Assembly: GCA_035550375.1 (NCBI GenBank)
Contig: DASZPH010000076.1
Span: forward strand, 1-64,000
Length of the DNA: 64,000 nucleotides
Direction: 5' to 3'
Source: DASSFG01 sp035550375
GTDB taxonomy: Bacteria; Planctomycetota; Planctomycetia; Pirellulales; JAICIG01
In this document: piece after piece, positions 51,701 through 59,777 of the stretch
How positions within the stretch are numbered: the first letter of the stretch is position 1
Layout: the number at the start of each line of letters is the position of its first letter
Notes under the pieces: generated by a model
What the model saw: only the letters and a program-made list of their open reading frames with translations
What the model was told of the DNA's origin: nothing
Database searches by the model: none
Position numbers and translations under genes: made by a program

Positions 51701-52831
51701 GTCTGGCGTCCCCGGTTTGCCGACGCGGGAGTGGGTGAACACGCCGTGGCAGCCGTAGAGCCAGCCGTCGGGGCCCCAGGTGAACGTGTTCAGCGTCTCG
51801 TGCGTGTCTTCGGAGTGCCAGCCGTCGAGCAGGATCTCCGGTTTGCCGTCCGGCACGTCGTCATGGTCGCGGTCCGGGATGAACATGAAATACGGCGCCA
51901 TGCCGACCCACACGCCGCCGAACCCGACCTCCAACCCGCTCACCAGATTCAGCTTTTCGACGAACACCTTGCGGCGATCGAATCGGCCGTCGCCGTCCTC
52001 ATCCTCGAAGATCAGGATCCGGTCGCGGGCCTCCGCTTCCGGCACGTGACGGGGATAGGAATAGGCCTCGGCGACCCACAGGCGGCCGCGGTCGTCAATC
52101 GCCTGGGCAATCGGCTGCACCACGTCGGGCTCGCCCGCGAAGAGGGTGACGTTGAACCCCTCGGGCACGGTCATGGCCTTGGCCGCCTCTTGGGGATCGA
52201 GGCCCGCGTGGGCATAAACGTCGGCCGGCTGCGCCCCCGCACGAGTCGGGAAAGGCGGCTTGGCGTCGTGGAAGCGGAAATCGTCGAAATTGATGTGACC
52301 CCAGCCGCCGCTCTCGCGGTCGACCAACCGGATAAAGATCTCTTTGCCGAGGTGCTCGCGCAGGTCGACGGACACCGGCTTCAGGTTCTCAGTGGTGTCG
52401 CCGCTGGCCTGATAGACGGTTTTGCCCGAATCCTTGCGCACGATCTGCACGCACGTCTCGGGGCCCGGTCCGCCCGCCACCAGGAAGCTGGCGTAGGGGT
52501 GGGTGACTTGAAACGGCACGCTGGTGAGCGTTCCCTGCGGTGGATCGCCGGTCCGCTCGTAGGTGCCAATCCAGAATCGGCCGGCGTGCTGGCTCCGCAT
52601 GTCGCCACGTCGAGCGAACACGGTATCGCCTTCGACCGGCTGCCTGGCGAACGCGTTTCCTTCGGCCTTCCAATTGGCGAGCGTGCCGGACTCGAAATCG
52701 AGATTCAGGGGCTTGCCATCGCGGCCGACGGGGAGCACGCCGCCGCGGTCGGGCTCGGCGGCCCGACAGACTGCCGCTGATGAAATCGCCGCCACGACGC
52801 ACAGGAACAGACGCAAGACAGTCACGCGCAT
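48785..52831 (-). CDS. PVC-type dehydrogenase / HEAT / cytochrome c / DUF1080 fusion protein
   Basis: 1348 residues from the ATG at 52831, which gives an immediate signal peptide (VTVLRLFLCVVAAISSAAV). Residues about 45-225 look like a jelly-roll domain. About 240-600 is the planctomycete membrane-bound dehydrogenase beta-propeller (VTLFAGEPDVVQPIAQAID, AEAYSYPRHVPEAEARDRIL, NTFTWGPDGWLYGCHGVFT). About 620-1000 is a row of HEAT-like helices. Near 1035 the heme c motif CQQCH stands in TCQQCHTLFGTGGKVGPDI, the VVP/PVC heme domain. Residues 1150-1340 are a DUF1080 domain (SLFFNGRDLTGWRGR, DFRLTLEVKL, FRNLKLEL). DUF1080 members now include 3-keto-disaccharide hydrolases, so oxidation followed by hydrolysis of glycans is a fair guess, not proof. 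Confidence 0.92.
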   Translation of the reverse strand: MRVTVLRLFLCVVAAISSAAVCRAAEPDRGGVLPVGRDGKPLNLDFESGTLANWKAEGNAFARQPVEGDTVFARRGDMRSQHAGRFWIGTYERTGDPPQGTLTSVPFQVTHPYASFLVAGGPGPETCVQIVRKDSGKTVYQASGDTTENLKPVSVDLREHLGKEIFIRLVDRESGGWGHINFDDFRFHDAKPPFPTRAGAQPADVYAHAGLDPQEAAKAMTVPEGFNVTLFAGEPDVVQPIAQAIDDRGRLWVAEAYSYPRHVPEAEARDRILIFEDEDGDGRFDRRKVFVEKLNLVSGLEVGFGGVWVGMAPYFMFIPDRDHDDVPDGKPEILLDGWHSEDTHETLNTFTWGPDGWLYGCHGVFTHSRVGKPGTPDDQRTPLNAALWRYHPTKHEFEVFAQGTSNPWGVDFNDQGQAFLTACVIPHLYHMIQGGRYQRQAGQHFNPYTYSDIQTIALHRHWIGDTPHGGNNRSDAAGGGHAHAGAMIYLGGSWPEEYRNQIFMNNIHGARLNEDRLAPKGSGYVGDRAPDFLLANDSWSQILNLQYGPDGQMYMIDWYDANQCHHGNAAGHDRTNGRIFKVSYKNAKPVKVDLAAKSDAELIELLLNENDWYVRHARRILQERGVNAALHQPLAKLAFEHAESTRRLRGLWALHAVGGLNEERIARGLSHDDPYVRAWTIQLAVEDRQPSAATLKTLAEMAANDSSQVVRLYLASAADRLSREERVPIVRRLVEHAEDATDHNLPLMYWYAAEPLVEWNPAEAAAVLDRTRVPLVQQYLVRRLAQFASPEALAMLVKRIDGKKVDAQRELLEQMNVGLQGKRQLAMPEGWSPVYDRLLKTGDPQIGSLATAIALTFGDKRAFGRLEQTLADAKADPRARQEALAALVKERDPGLPPILYRLLDEAAMRRPALRALAAYSDPRTPQLVLKAYGGLNPDEKRDALATLVSRAEYAAALLAAVGDNRVARADLSGELVRQIRNLKDKGLDEQINAVWGAVNDTPEERRKLIERYKALASKPGPPPDVMLGRALFAKTCQQCHTLFGTGGKVGPDITGSNRPNLDYILSNLVDPSALIGKDYQAVVIQTTDGRTLTGIVRNENQDSLQLALANETVTVLKSDIDERELSPKSMMPDDQLKPMGDHEVRSLLAYLASPSQTPMLATADNVSLFFNGRDLTGWRGREGLWSVEQGEIVGKTTGLGRNEFLIGDLAVGDFRLTLEVKLVANEGNSGIQFRSEAIDDGEVRGYQADIGAGWWGKLYEEHGRGLIWDRSGEAFVKPGEWNEYEIVAQGSRLRTRINGQLCVDLDDQEGSQRGVFALQLHSGGATEVRFRNLKLELSPEVSTTAATR

Positions 52832-53111
52832 TTTTACAGTACTCCACGCCTCGTTCGCCGGGCAGCGGTTGCCGCCCGCGAGAAAATGGTCGCAATCCGT
52901 GGCGGGGACCAGACTTCCCGCCACAAATTCACTACTCTGGTAAGCACCTTAACTTAGTTTGCCCGTCCTCCCGCGGCAAGCAAGGCGGGGGTCGTAACCA
53001 CCAGGTGAACGTGGCGGCTTGAACGCCGTGCCCCACGCCGCTTAGACTCGACCTGGGCTGGCCCCCCGCGCCTTTCTTTTCTGGGCCAGCGTAAATCTTG
53101 GAGCGCATCTT

Positions 53112-53504
53112 ATGCCTAACGTCCGACCGTTCCTGATGTTCCAGGGGAAGGCAGAAGAAGCGATGCAATTCTATGTTTCGCTTTTTCCCGGCAGCGAGAT
53201 AACCAACGTCATCCGCTACGGGGCGGGCCAGGCCGGTCCGGAGGGTTCGGTGATGAAGGCGACTTTCTCACTCGGCGGACAGGCCGTCATGTGCATCGAC
53301 AGCCCGGTCAAGCACGGCTTCACCTTCACGCCGGCCTTTTCCTTCTTCGTCGAATGTGAATCGGAGGAGCAGCTTGGCCGGTTTGCCTCGGCCCTTGGGG
53401 AAGGAGGGGGGGTGCTGATGCCGCTCGACAACTATGGCTTCAGTCGTCAGTTTACCTGGCTCAACGACCGTTTCGGCGTTTCGTGGCAGTTAAACCTTCA
53501 GTAA
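53112..53504 (+). CDS. PhnB-like VOC-fold protein
   Basis: 130 residues. It has the PhnB/3-demethylubiquinone-methyltransferase-like pattern: FLMFQGKAEEAMQFYVSLF at the start, then VMKATFSLGGQAVMCIDSP, FSFFVECESEEQL, and a closing RQFTWLNDRFGVSWQLNLQ. Despite that legacy family name, VOC members of this type are not methyltransferases; most are of unknown role, binding small molecules or metal. Divergent from the large dehydrogenase gene across 280 bp and convergent with the transglutaminase gene. Confidence 0.88.
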   Translation: MPNVRPFLMFQGKAEEAMQFYVSLFPGSEITNVIRYGAGQAGPEGSVMKATFSLGGQAVMCIDSPVKHGFTFTPAFSFFVECESEEQLGRFASALGEGGGVLMPLDNYGFSRQFTWLNDRFGVSWQLNLQ

Positions 53505-53573
53505 TTGGGGCACGGCCACGGACGCCCCATTTTCGTCTGCCGGGGTTGGCTCTCAGCAGCGCGCCGACGCCTG

Positions 53574-54704
53574 CTACCGCCGCACATAACGGTCCAACTC
53601 GTGGTTGCCGACCACCTGCCATTCCCCCTTGGCGTCTTTGCGCCGCGCGCCGGGCCCCGGATCGCCTCCTGTATCGTCGGCCAAAGGCGTCAGCTCGGCC
53701 AAATATCGCACCTTGGGGGCGCTGCCCGAGTAGCGCATCGAGTCGGCAAGCAGGCGAACCTGTTTGCGCTTTTCGGGGAGCATCACGCGGTCCCCCTTCT
53801 GCAGAACCAGCTCATGCGCCCCGTTGTAGCCAAACCAGGAATAGCAAGCCGTATGGGCCGGAATCCAGTGCCCTTTGCCGTCGTTGTCGGTCAGGTAGAA
53901 CTCGGCCCAGTTATGGTTGGGCACCCACACCAGGCGGGCCGGAATGCCGACCGACCGGCACAAGGCCACGAACACGCCGGCCATCTCTTCGCAATCGCCA
54001 CGCCGATCGTCCAGGGCGGCCGTAACGCTGGTGTAGGCGCCGATCTGCGGCGTGATGTTCTTGGGCACCCACTCGGCGAAAGTCTTTGCCTGCTCGAAAG
54101 GGTGCTTGGGCGTGCCGGAGGTCAGTTCGGCCGCCAGAGTACGCACCTGGCGGGAGCGGACCTGGATGCCGGGGCTATCCTGCAGATAGGTCTTGCGGAC
54201 TTCCGGAGGAACGTCTTGCCTCGCGGGAAACAGGTCGGCCTGGTAGGCAAAATACTGCTTGAAGAGCGTCATGCGGAAGCGGGCCACCGCGCGGATAACC
54301 TGCCCGGCGCCGATCTCGGCGGCCGCGAGAACGAGTTGTCCGGCCCCCTCCGCGAGCTTACGCACCTGCGCCTGGCAACCGCGGACGTCAATCGAGGTGT
54401 CGAGAATCTTCTGCTCTGGGTATTCCAGCGGCGCCACCGTGGTGCTGGTGATGTCGCTGGCCGGGCCCGTCCCCTGCAACTCGATGCCCACCGAGACGTC
54501 GTAAGGGCGAGGTTCGAGATAGCCCGTTTCCCCCTCTGGCGGCTCCTTCCAGATCCAGCGTCCATCGCCCACCACGGGGATGACGCTGTAGGCCGGGGGC
54601 AGCGCCCCTGGGAAACGGTCGCGGCCGGCCTCGCTCAATAGGCCCCACAGGCCTCCGCCGCAGGAGCCGACCACGGACGCTCTCAGAAGATCACGTCGAT
54701 TCAT
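53574..54704 (-). CDS. Tat-exported transglutaminase-like protein
   Basis: 376 residues. The N-terminus is a twin-arginine signal (MNRRDLLRASVVGSCGGGLWG). A beta-rich N-terminal part comes first (PYDVSVGIELQGTGP), then a transglutaminase core domain at about 200-300: nucleophile Cys238 in DRRGDCEEMAGVFVALCR, His264 in VPNHNWAEFYL. The third catalytic Asp, usually in a W(V/I)PVD segment, is not visible: HWIPAHTACYSW has Ala/His there. Members act as proteases, amidases or crosslinkers of periplasmic proteins or peptides. Isolated gene, divergent spacing of 123 bp from the PutA gene end. Confidence 0.85.
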   Translation of the reverse strand: MNRRDLLRASVVGSCGGGLWGLLSEAGRDRFPGALPPAYSVIPVVGDGRWIWKEPPEGETGYLEPRPYDVSVGIELQGTGPASDITSTTVAPLEYPEQKILDTSIDVRGCQAQVRKLAEGAGQLVLAAAEIGAGQVIRAVARFRMTLFKQYFAYQADLFPARQDVPPEVRKTYLQDSPGIQVRSRQVRTLAAELTSGTPKHPFEQAKTFAEWVPKNITPQIGAYTSVTAALDDRRGDCEEMAGVFVALCRSVGIPARLVWVPNHNWAEFYLTDNDGKGHWIPAHTACYSWFGYNGAHELVLQKGDRVMLPEKRKQVRLLADSMRYSGSAPKVRYLAELTPLADDTGGDPGPGARRKDAKGEWQVVGNHELDRYVRR

Positions 54705-54827
54705 AGCTTCATTATGGTTCGGCCCGAAGCAGACGGGAATAGTCCGGCGCCGCGCGAGATTCCGCGTTTAACCCGGCCGCCGGGCAGGCGAGGCGCCCGC
54801 CCCAGGGGCCGGTGCTGGGGTCGCTCG

Positions 54828-57800
54828 TCACGCGCCGCTTTGCAGGCCGCTCGGTCCCGCACTTTGAGGCGCGAAGCCGCGGCGCATCGTGTTCTCGGTG
54901 ATCGTCCGCGGGAGGACGAACTGCAGCAGGTAGTCGTGTCCGCCCGCCTTACTGCCGATTCCCGACATCTTGAACCCGCCGAAGGGCTGGCGGCCGACCA
55001 GCGCGCCGGTGATGCCCCTGTTCAGGTAGAGGTTGCCCACCAGCAATTCGCGCCGCGCGCGATCGAGATGAACCGGGCTGCGCGAAAAAATTCCGCCAGT
55101 GAGCGCGTACTGCGTGCCGTTCAGCATAGCGAAGGCCTCGTCGAGATCGCGCGCGGGAATAACGGCCAGCACGGGACCAAAAATCTCTTCCTGAGCCAGG
55201 CGCGAATCGGCCGGCACGTCGGCAAAGATGTGGGGGCCGACAAAAAAACCCTGCTCGGCCAGATCTCCCACGTCGACGGCCAGTACCTCGCGCGCCTCGC
55301 GACGGCCGATGCCGATATATTCCAAAACCCTGGCCTGGGCCTCGGCGTCGATCAGCGGCCCGACGCTCGAGGCCGGATCTTCCGCCGGGCCGACCTGCAG
55401 ACTCCGCGTCGCTTCGACGAGCCGCTTGACAAATGTTTCCTGCACGTCGGCCAGCACGATGGCCCGCGAGCAGGCCGAGCATTTCTGTCCCTGATAGCCG
55501 AAGGCGCTTTTCACCACCGCCAGAACCGCTTCGTCCAGGTCCGCGTCGCTGTCGATGATGATCGCGTTTTTTCCCCCCATCTCGGCGATCACCCGCTTCA
55601 CGTAGCCGATGCCGGTCGCCGACACCTCGGCCGCCCGACGGTTGATCGCCAGTCCGACGTTGCGCGAGCCGGTGAAGGCGATCAGCGCCGTGTCGGGATG
55701 TTCCACCAGCCTGGCTCCCGCGGTCTCTCCCAGGCCGGGCAGATAGGCGAGCACACCCGGAGGCAAGCCGATCTCGTTGAATACCTCCATCAGCTTGGAA
55801 GCGATGATCGGCGATTGCTCGGCGGGCTTCATCACCACCGTGTTGCCGGTCACCAGCGCCGCGGCCGTCATGCCGGTGAGAATGGCCAAGGGAAAATTCC
55901 ACGGCGCGATCACGGCCGCAACGCCGCGCGGAAGGTAGGTGAAGCGGTTTTCTTCACCCGGCACGTCGACCCCTTCTGCTTGCTGGAGGAAAACGGCCTC
56001 GCGGGCGTAGAACTCGCAGAAGTCGATCGCCTCGCAGACATCGGCGTCTGACTCACGCCACCCCTTGCCGCACTCATAGACTTCCCAGGCGGCCAGTTCG
56101 AAGCGTCGCCTGCGCAGCGCATCCGCTGCTCGGTGCAAAAAGTCGGCACGAGCCTCGGCGCCCAGCGCGTTCCAAGAGGGCAAGGCTCGCTTGCCAGCAG
56201 CCACCGCCTGGTCGACTTCGGCCGCTGTGGCCGCGCCGCACGTCCCGACCACTTGCCCGCGGTGAGATGGATCGATCGAGCTGAGCCGATCGGCGGTTTC
56301 CACGGCCCGGCCATCGATCCACAACGGTGCGTGTCCGCCGAACCGCTCGCGCACTTGAGCCAACGCCTGCCGCATGGCCTGCCGATCCTCCTCGCGGGCG
56401 AAATCGGCGGTCGGCTCGTTCGCGAAGGGCCGGCCCACCTGGTGTTTCGGCTCGCGTTTTGCCTGAGAGACCGAAACCCCCTTAGGTTTCGATTCCGATT
56501 GCGACGCGTGTTCGAGCGGATTCATTAGCAACCTTTCCGGTGAAACCTCTTCGGCGAAGCTTGCCCTGAGGAACGAATCGTTGGACGTGTTTTCCAGCAG
56601 CCGTCGAACCAGATAGGCCATCCCCGGAATCAACTCGCCGTAAGGCATGTAGATCCGCATGCGGTGCCCCAGATCCACCAGCGCCTGCTTTTCCTGGTCG
56701 CCCATGCCGTAGAGCATTTGCAACTCAAAAGCGCTCGGCGGCAGGCCGAGGTGTCGCGCCACGGCGATGCCGTGCGCCAGCGAACGGATGTTGTGGCTCC
56801 CCAGCGCCGTCTTGAGCGCGTCGTGGTGAACGAGCAAGTAGCGGGCGAGCTGCTCGAAGTTGGCGTCGGATTGCCACTTCTCCTGCCAGACCGGCACGGG
56901 CCAGCCGACCGACTGCGCATGAATCGTTTCGTAGTCCCAATAGGCGCCCTTCACCAGCCGAACCCAAACCGGGGCACCGCGCCGGCTGGCCCATTCACGC
57001 AGGCGCACCAGATCGTCGGCCGAGTCGCGCAGGTAGGCTTGAATGACGATGCCTACGTGCGGCCAGTCGCGGAACTCGGGCTCCATCAGGATCTTCTGGA
57101 AGATGTCGAGCGTCAGATCCTTGGTCTGATACGATTCCATGTCGACATGGATGTGGGCGTGATGCTCGCGAGCCAGCCGCAGCAAGGGGCGCAGGCGGCG
57201 GCCCACGCGCTCGAGCGTCCCCGCGGGGTCGACCGGGTCGAAGCGACTGTCGAGCGCCGACAACTTGATCGAGACGTTCACCCGCGGCAACTCCATCAGG
57301 CCGGCCCGATCGATCTGCGGCTCCTCGGGCCAGGAGTTGACGGTCGGGCTGATCTGCTCGATCAGGTCGAGATAGAGCTGCCAGTAGCGGTCGGCCTCGA
57401 CCTCGCTGGTCACCGCTTCTCCGAGGATATCGAGCGTGAAGGCTCGGCGCAGCTTGCGCTCTCGGCGGGCGGCGGTAAGAACCTCGGCCGTGTTGGCGCC
57501 GGCGATGAACCGGCGGGCATGTCCGAGGGCGTTGCGGCGAGCCGCGATCGCCAGCGCGCGGCCCACAATCGAGTCGGGCGTGGCGGCCGCCAGGGCTAGC
57601 CGAACGGCCCCCGGCAAGTGCCGCTCGACCTCATGAAAATACTCGTGCAGGTGGCCGACGAGGGCCGACGTGCTGGTGAGCATCGGCAGGACGTCGATGA
57701 AGCGGAACATCTGCACCTTGACCGATTCGTCTCGCATGGCCCAGGACATGATGCGGTCGTCCCACCAGCGGCGCTCGAACACGCTCGCCTGGCGTTGCTG

Positions 57801-57911
57801 CAGGTGCGCGAACACATACTGCCCGACCTCGTGAGTCGTGCGCTCGATCTGATCGAGCTCGCCTGGGCCCAGCTTATCGAGCCGTCTGAACTCATCGCAC
57901 GCGCGCTTCAT
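54828..57911 (-). CDS. putA: Bifunctional proline dehydrogenase / P5C dehydrogenase (PutA-type)
   Basis: 1027 residues. Residues about 1-480 are the FAD-dependent proline dehydrogenase barrel: NVSIKLSALDSRFDP, HIHVDMESYQTKDLTLDIF, VRLVKGAYWDYETIHA, and RMRIYMPYGELIPGMAYLVRRLLENTSNDSFLR. Residues about 525-1010 are the NAD-dependent aldehyde dehydrogenase that makes glutamate: WNFPLAIL, MKPAEQSP, FTGSRNVGL, AEMGGKNAIII, nucleophile Cys near 810 in GYQGQKCSACSR, and GNLYLNRGITGALVGRQPFGGFKMSG. There is no ribbon-helix-helix DNA-binding domain at the N-terminus, so it is a type-B minimal PutA without autoregulation. The enzyme degrades proline to glutamate. It is divergent from the enolase-superfamily gene, 77 bp apart. 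Confidence 0.94.
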   Translation of the reverse strand: MKRACDEFRRLDKLGPGELDQIERTTHEVGQYVFAHLQQRQASVFERRWWDDRIMSWAMRDESVKVQMFRFIDVLPMLTSTSALVGHLHEYFHEVERHLPGAVRLALAAATPDSIVGRALAIAARRNALGHARRFIAGANTAEVLTAARRERKLRRAFTLDILGEAVTSEVEADRYWQLYLDLIEQISPTVNSWPEEPQIDRAGLMELPRVNVSIKLSALDSRFDPVDPAGTLERVGRRLRPLLRLAREHHAHIHVDMESYQTKDLTLDIFQKILMEPEFRDWPHVGIVIQAYLRDSADDLVRLREWASRRGAPVWVRLVKGAYWDYETIHAQSVGWPVPVWQEKWQSDANFEQLARYLLVHHDALKTALGSHNIRSLAHGIAVARHLGLPPSAFELQMLYGMGDQEKQALVDLGHRMRIYMPYGELIPGMAYLVRRLLENTSNDSFLRASFAEEVSPERLLMNPLEHASQSESKPKGVSVSQAKREPKHQVGRPFANEPTADFAREEDRQAMRQALAQVRERFGGHAPLWIDGRAVETADRLSSIDPSHRGQVVGTCGAATAAEVDQAVAAGKRALPSWNALGAEARADFLHRAADALRRRRFELAAWEVYECGKGWRESDADVCEAIDFCEFYAREAVFLQQAEGVDVPGEENRFTYLPRGVAAVIAPWNFPLAILTGMTAAALVTGNTVVMKPAEQSPIIASKLMEVFNEIGLPPGVLAYLPGLGETAGARLVEHPDTALIAFTGSRNVGLAINRRAAEVSATGIGYVKRVIAEMGGKNAIIIDSDADLDEAVLAVVKSAFGYQGQKCSACSRAIVLADVQETFVKRLVEATRSLQVGPAEDPASSVGPLIDAEAQARVLEYIGIGRREAREVLAVDVGDLAEQGFFVGPHIFADVPADSRLAQEEIFGPVLAVIPARDLDEAFAMLNGTQYALTGGIFSRSPVHLDRARRELLVGNLYLNRGITGALVGRQPFGGFKMSGIGSKAGGHDYLLQFVLPRTITENTMRRGFAPQSAGPSGLQSGA

Positions 57912-57988
57912 GCAAAAATCGTAGTGCCACCGCCCCGCCGGTCAAGCGCAGCTTGATTCGCGGCGGTGGCCTGTTTAGAGTCGATCCA

Positions 57989-59233
57989 ATGCACTTTGCC
58001 CATAAATTCGACCGACGTGCGGCAATCGGCGGGGCGGCGGCCCTGACCGGGTGGGCGTGGCTGCGGGCGGTGCTCGCCGAGGCCGAGGAACGAGCCGACG
58101 ACGGGGCGCCCGTCCGCGCCAAAGAATCGATCAAGGTCACGCGGCTCGAAACCTTCAAGGTGAAGCCGCGGTGGTTGTTCTTGAAAGTGCACACCGACGC
58201 CGGCATCGTCGGCCTGGGTGAGCCGATCGTCGAGGGTCGTGCCGACACGGTGGCCGCGGCGGTGCGCGAAATCGAGCCGTACCTGGTCGGCAAGGATCCC
58301 CGCCGCGTCGCCCACCACTGGCAGGCCATCTACCGCCACGCCTTCTATCGCGGGGGGCCGATCCTCACCAGCGCCCTCAGCGGCATCGACATGGCGCTCT
58401 GGGACATCAAGGGGAAGGCGCTCGGCGTTCCCGTTTACGAGTTGCTGGGCGGCCCGACGCGCGACCGCGTGCGGGTCTACGCCCACGCCAAGAACCGGGC
58501 CGCCCTTCGCCAGGGGATGGCCCGCGGCTTCACGGCCTTCAAGACGACGCCGGCCAGGCGCCGGCCGGCCCGCTACGTCGAGTCGCCCGCGGAGATCAAC
58601 TACGCCGCGGATCGGTTCGCCGAGTTCCGCGAGCTTGTCGGCGACGAGATCGATCTGGCCATCGACTTCCACGGCGCCATCAGTCCGGCCACGGCCAAGC
58701 TGCTCATCAAGGCGCTCGAGCCGTATCAGCCGATGTTCATCGAGGAACCATGCCAGGCGCAAAACCATGACGTGATGGCCGAAATCGCCCGCGGCACGCA
58801 CCTGCCGATCGCCACGGGCGAGCGGGTGTTCACCAAGTGGGGCTTTCGCGAAGTGCTGGAGAAGCGGGCCGCCACCATTCTGCAGCCCGACCTGTGTCAC
58901 GCCGGAGGTATCACCGAAGTGCGGCTGATCGCCGGGATGGCGGAAGCCTATTACGCGGCCATCGCCCCGCACAACCCGCTCGGCCCGATCTCGCTGGCGG
59001 CGGGCATGCAACTGGCCGCCTGCATTCCGAACTTCCTCTGCCAGGAGCAGGTGACGCTGGGCGAGGGATATTTGAAGCGCCCCTTCACTCTCCGCGACGG
59101 CTACCTCGATCTGCCGACGGGGCCGGGGCTGGGCATCGAACTGGACGACGAGGCGGTGGCCGAAAAGCTGGGCCACGACTGGCGATCGACCGAACTCTAC
59201 GACGAAGACGACGGCGCCGTCCTCGACTGGTAG
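57989..59233 (+). CDS. Enolase-superfamily sugar-acid dehydratase, galactonate dehydratase-like
   Basis: 414 residues from ATG 57989. The N-terminal FDRRAAIGGAAALTGWAW is a possible Tat signal, unusual for this family. The mandelate racemase fold is present. Metal ligands are Asp226 in AIDFHGAISP, Glu252 in MFIEEPC and Glu278 in IATGERVF; His228 and His328 (in APHNPLGPIS) are the general acid/base pair of DgoD-type D-galactonate dehydratases. ALWDIKGKALGVPVYELLGG is the family hallmark. The likely reaction is dehydration of an aldonic acid to a 2-keto-3-deoxy product. Export would put it outside the cytoplasm, where a glycan-derived acid could be its substrate. Divergent from putA. Confidence 0.9.
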   Translation: MHFAHKFDRRAAIGGAAALTGWAWLRAVLAEAEERADDGAPVRAKESIKVTRLETFKVKPRWLFLKVHTDAGIVGLGEPIVEGRADTVAAAVREIEPYLVGKDPRRVAHHWQAIYRHAFYRGGPILTSALSGIDMALWDIKGKALGVPVYELLGGPTRDRVRVYAHAKNRAALRQGMARGFTAFKTTPARRRPARYVESPAEINYAADRFAEFRELVGDEIDLAIDFHGAISPATAKLLIKALEPYQPMFIEEPCQAQNHDVMAEIARGTHLPIATGERVFTKWGFREVLEKRAATILQPDLCHAGGITEVRLIAGMAEAYYAAIAPHNPLGPISLAAGMQLAACIPNFLCQEQVTLGEGYLKRPFTLRDGYLDLPTGPGLGIELDDEAVAEKLGHDWRSTELYDEDDGAVLDW

Positions 59234-59272
59234 AGGCACGTCCGTGCGCGGAGCGAAAGGCGACCAAGGTCT

Positions 59273-59656
59273 TTACAGCTCGCGCTCTTCCAGCCGTTCG
59301 GCGTGCGGCGGATGGTGCGTCGATTCGCACTCCGCAAGTTGCGGGCCAAGTTCATGGCAGGCCGCGATGACGGCGTAGAACACGCGGCGGGCTTGCGGAT
59401 GATCGTTCAGCTCCTCCAACAATTCGCTGTTGTGCTGGCCGAACGCGCCTCCTTGCTCCTCCCGCAGTTCGCCCATGTGCTCCATCACCTGGTGATGCAG
59501 GTCGATCGGCGGATGAGCGAGGATTTCCAAGGCGCGGCGCTCGACGAGATCGAACGATTTCGGGTCGCGCCGGGAATGGGGCGACAAGGCGGTGAAGTGC
59601 CGGGCTGTTTTCATGAAGGCGGCCAAAAAGTCCCTGTCGGATTGATTCGCCATCAC
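59273..59656 (-). CDS. Hypothetical His-rich helical protein
   Basis: 127 residues; start is the first of two Met codons. Mostly helical with no signal or membrane segment. Histidines recur (ALSPHSR, PIDLHHQVMEHMG, QHNSELLEELNDHP, STHHPPHAERLEERE), so metal binding is conceivable. No family recognised. It follows the SGNH-like gene on the same strand, 121 bp apart, and converges with the dehydratase gene. Confidence 0.55.
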   Translation of the reverse strand: MMANQSDRDFLAAFMKTARHFTALSPHSRRDPKSFDLVERRALEILAHPPIDLHHQVMEHMGELREEQGGAFGQHNSELLEELNDHPQARRVFYAVIAACHELGPQLAECESTHHPPHAERLEEREL

Positions 59657-59777
59657 ACTCCTCCGCCGCCAGATCGATCGGTGCCAATGCCCTGCCGAGC
59701 ACGCCTCCTATTGTATGGGCGCACTCCAACAAAGTCGAAGACTATTGGCGGGGAGACGCGGGAAGCCAGTGGGGCTG

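Noticed and set aside
51116..52780. A 554-residue plus-strand frame opposite the PVC fusion gene
   Set aside because: The dehydrogenase motifs on the minus strand are unbroken; the opposite product is a low-information mirror.
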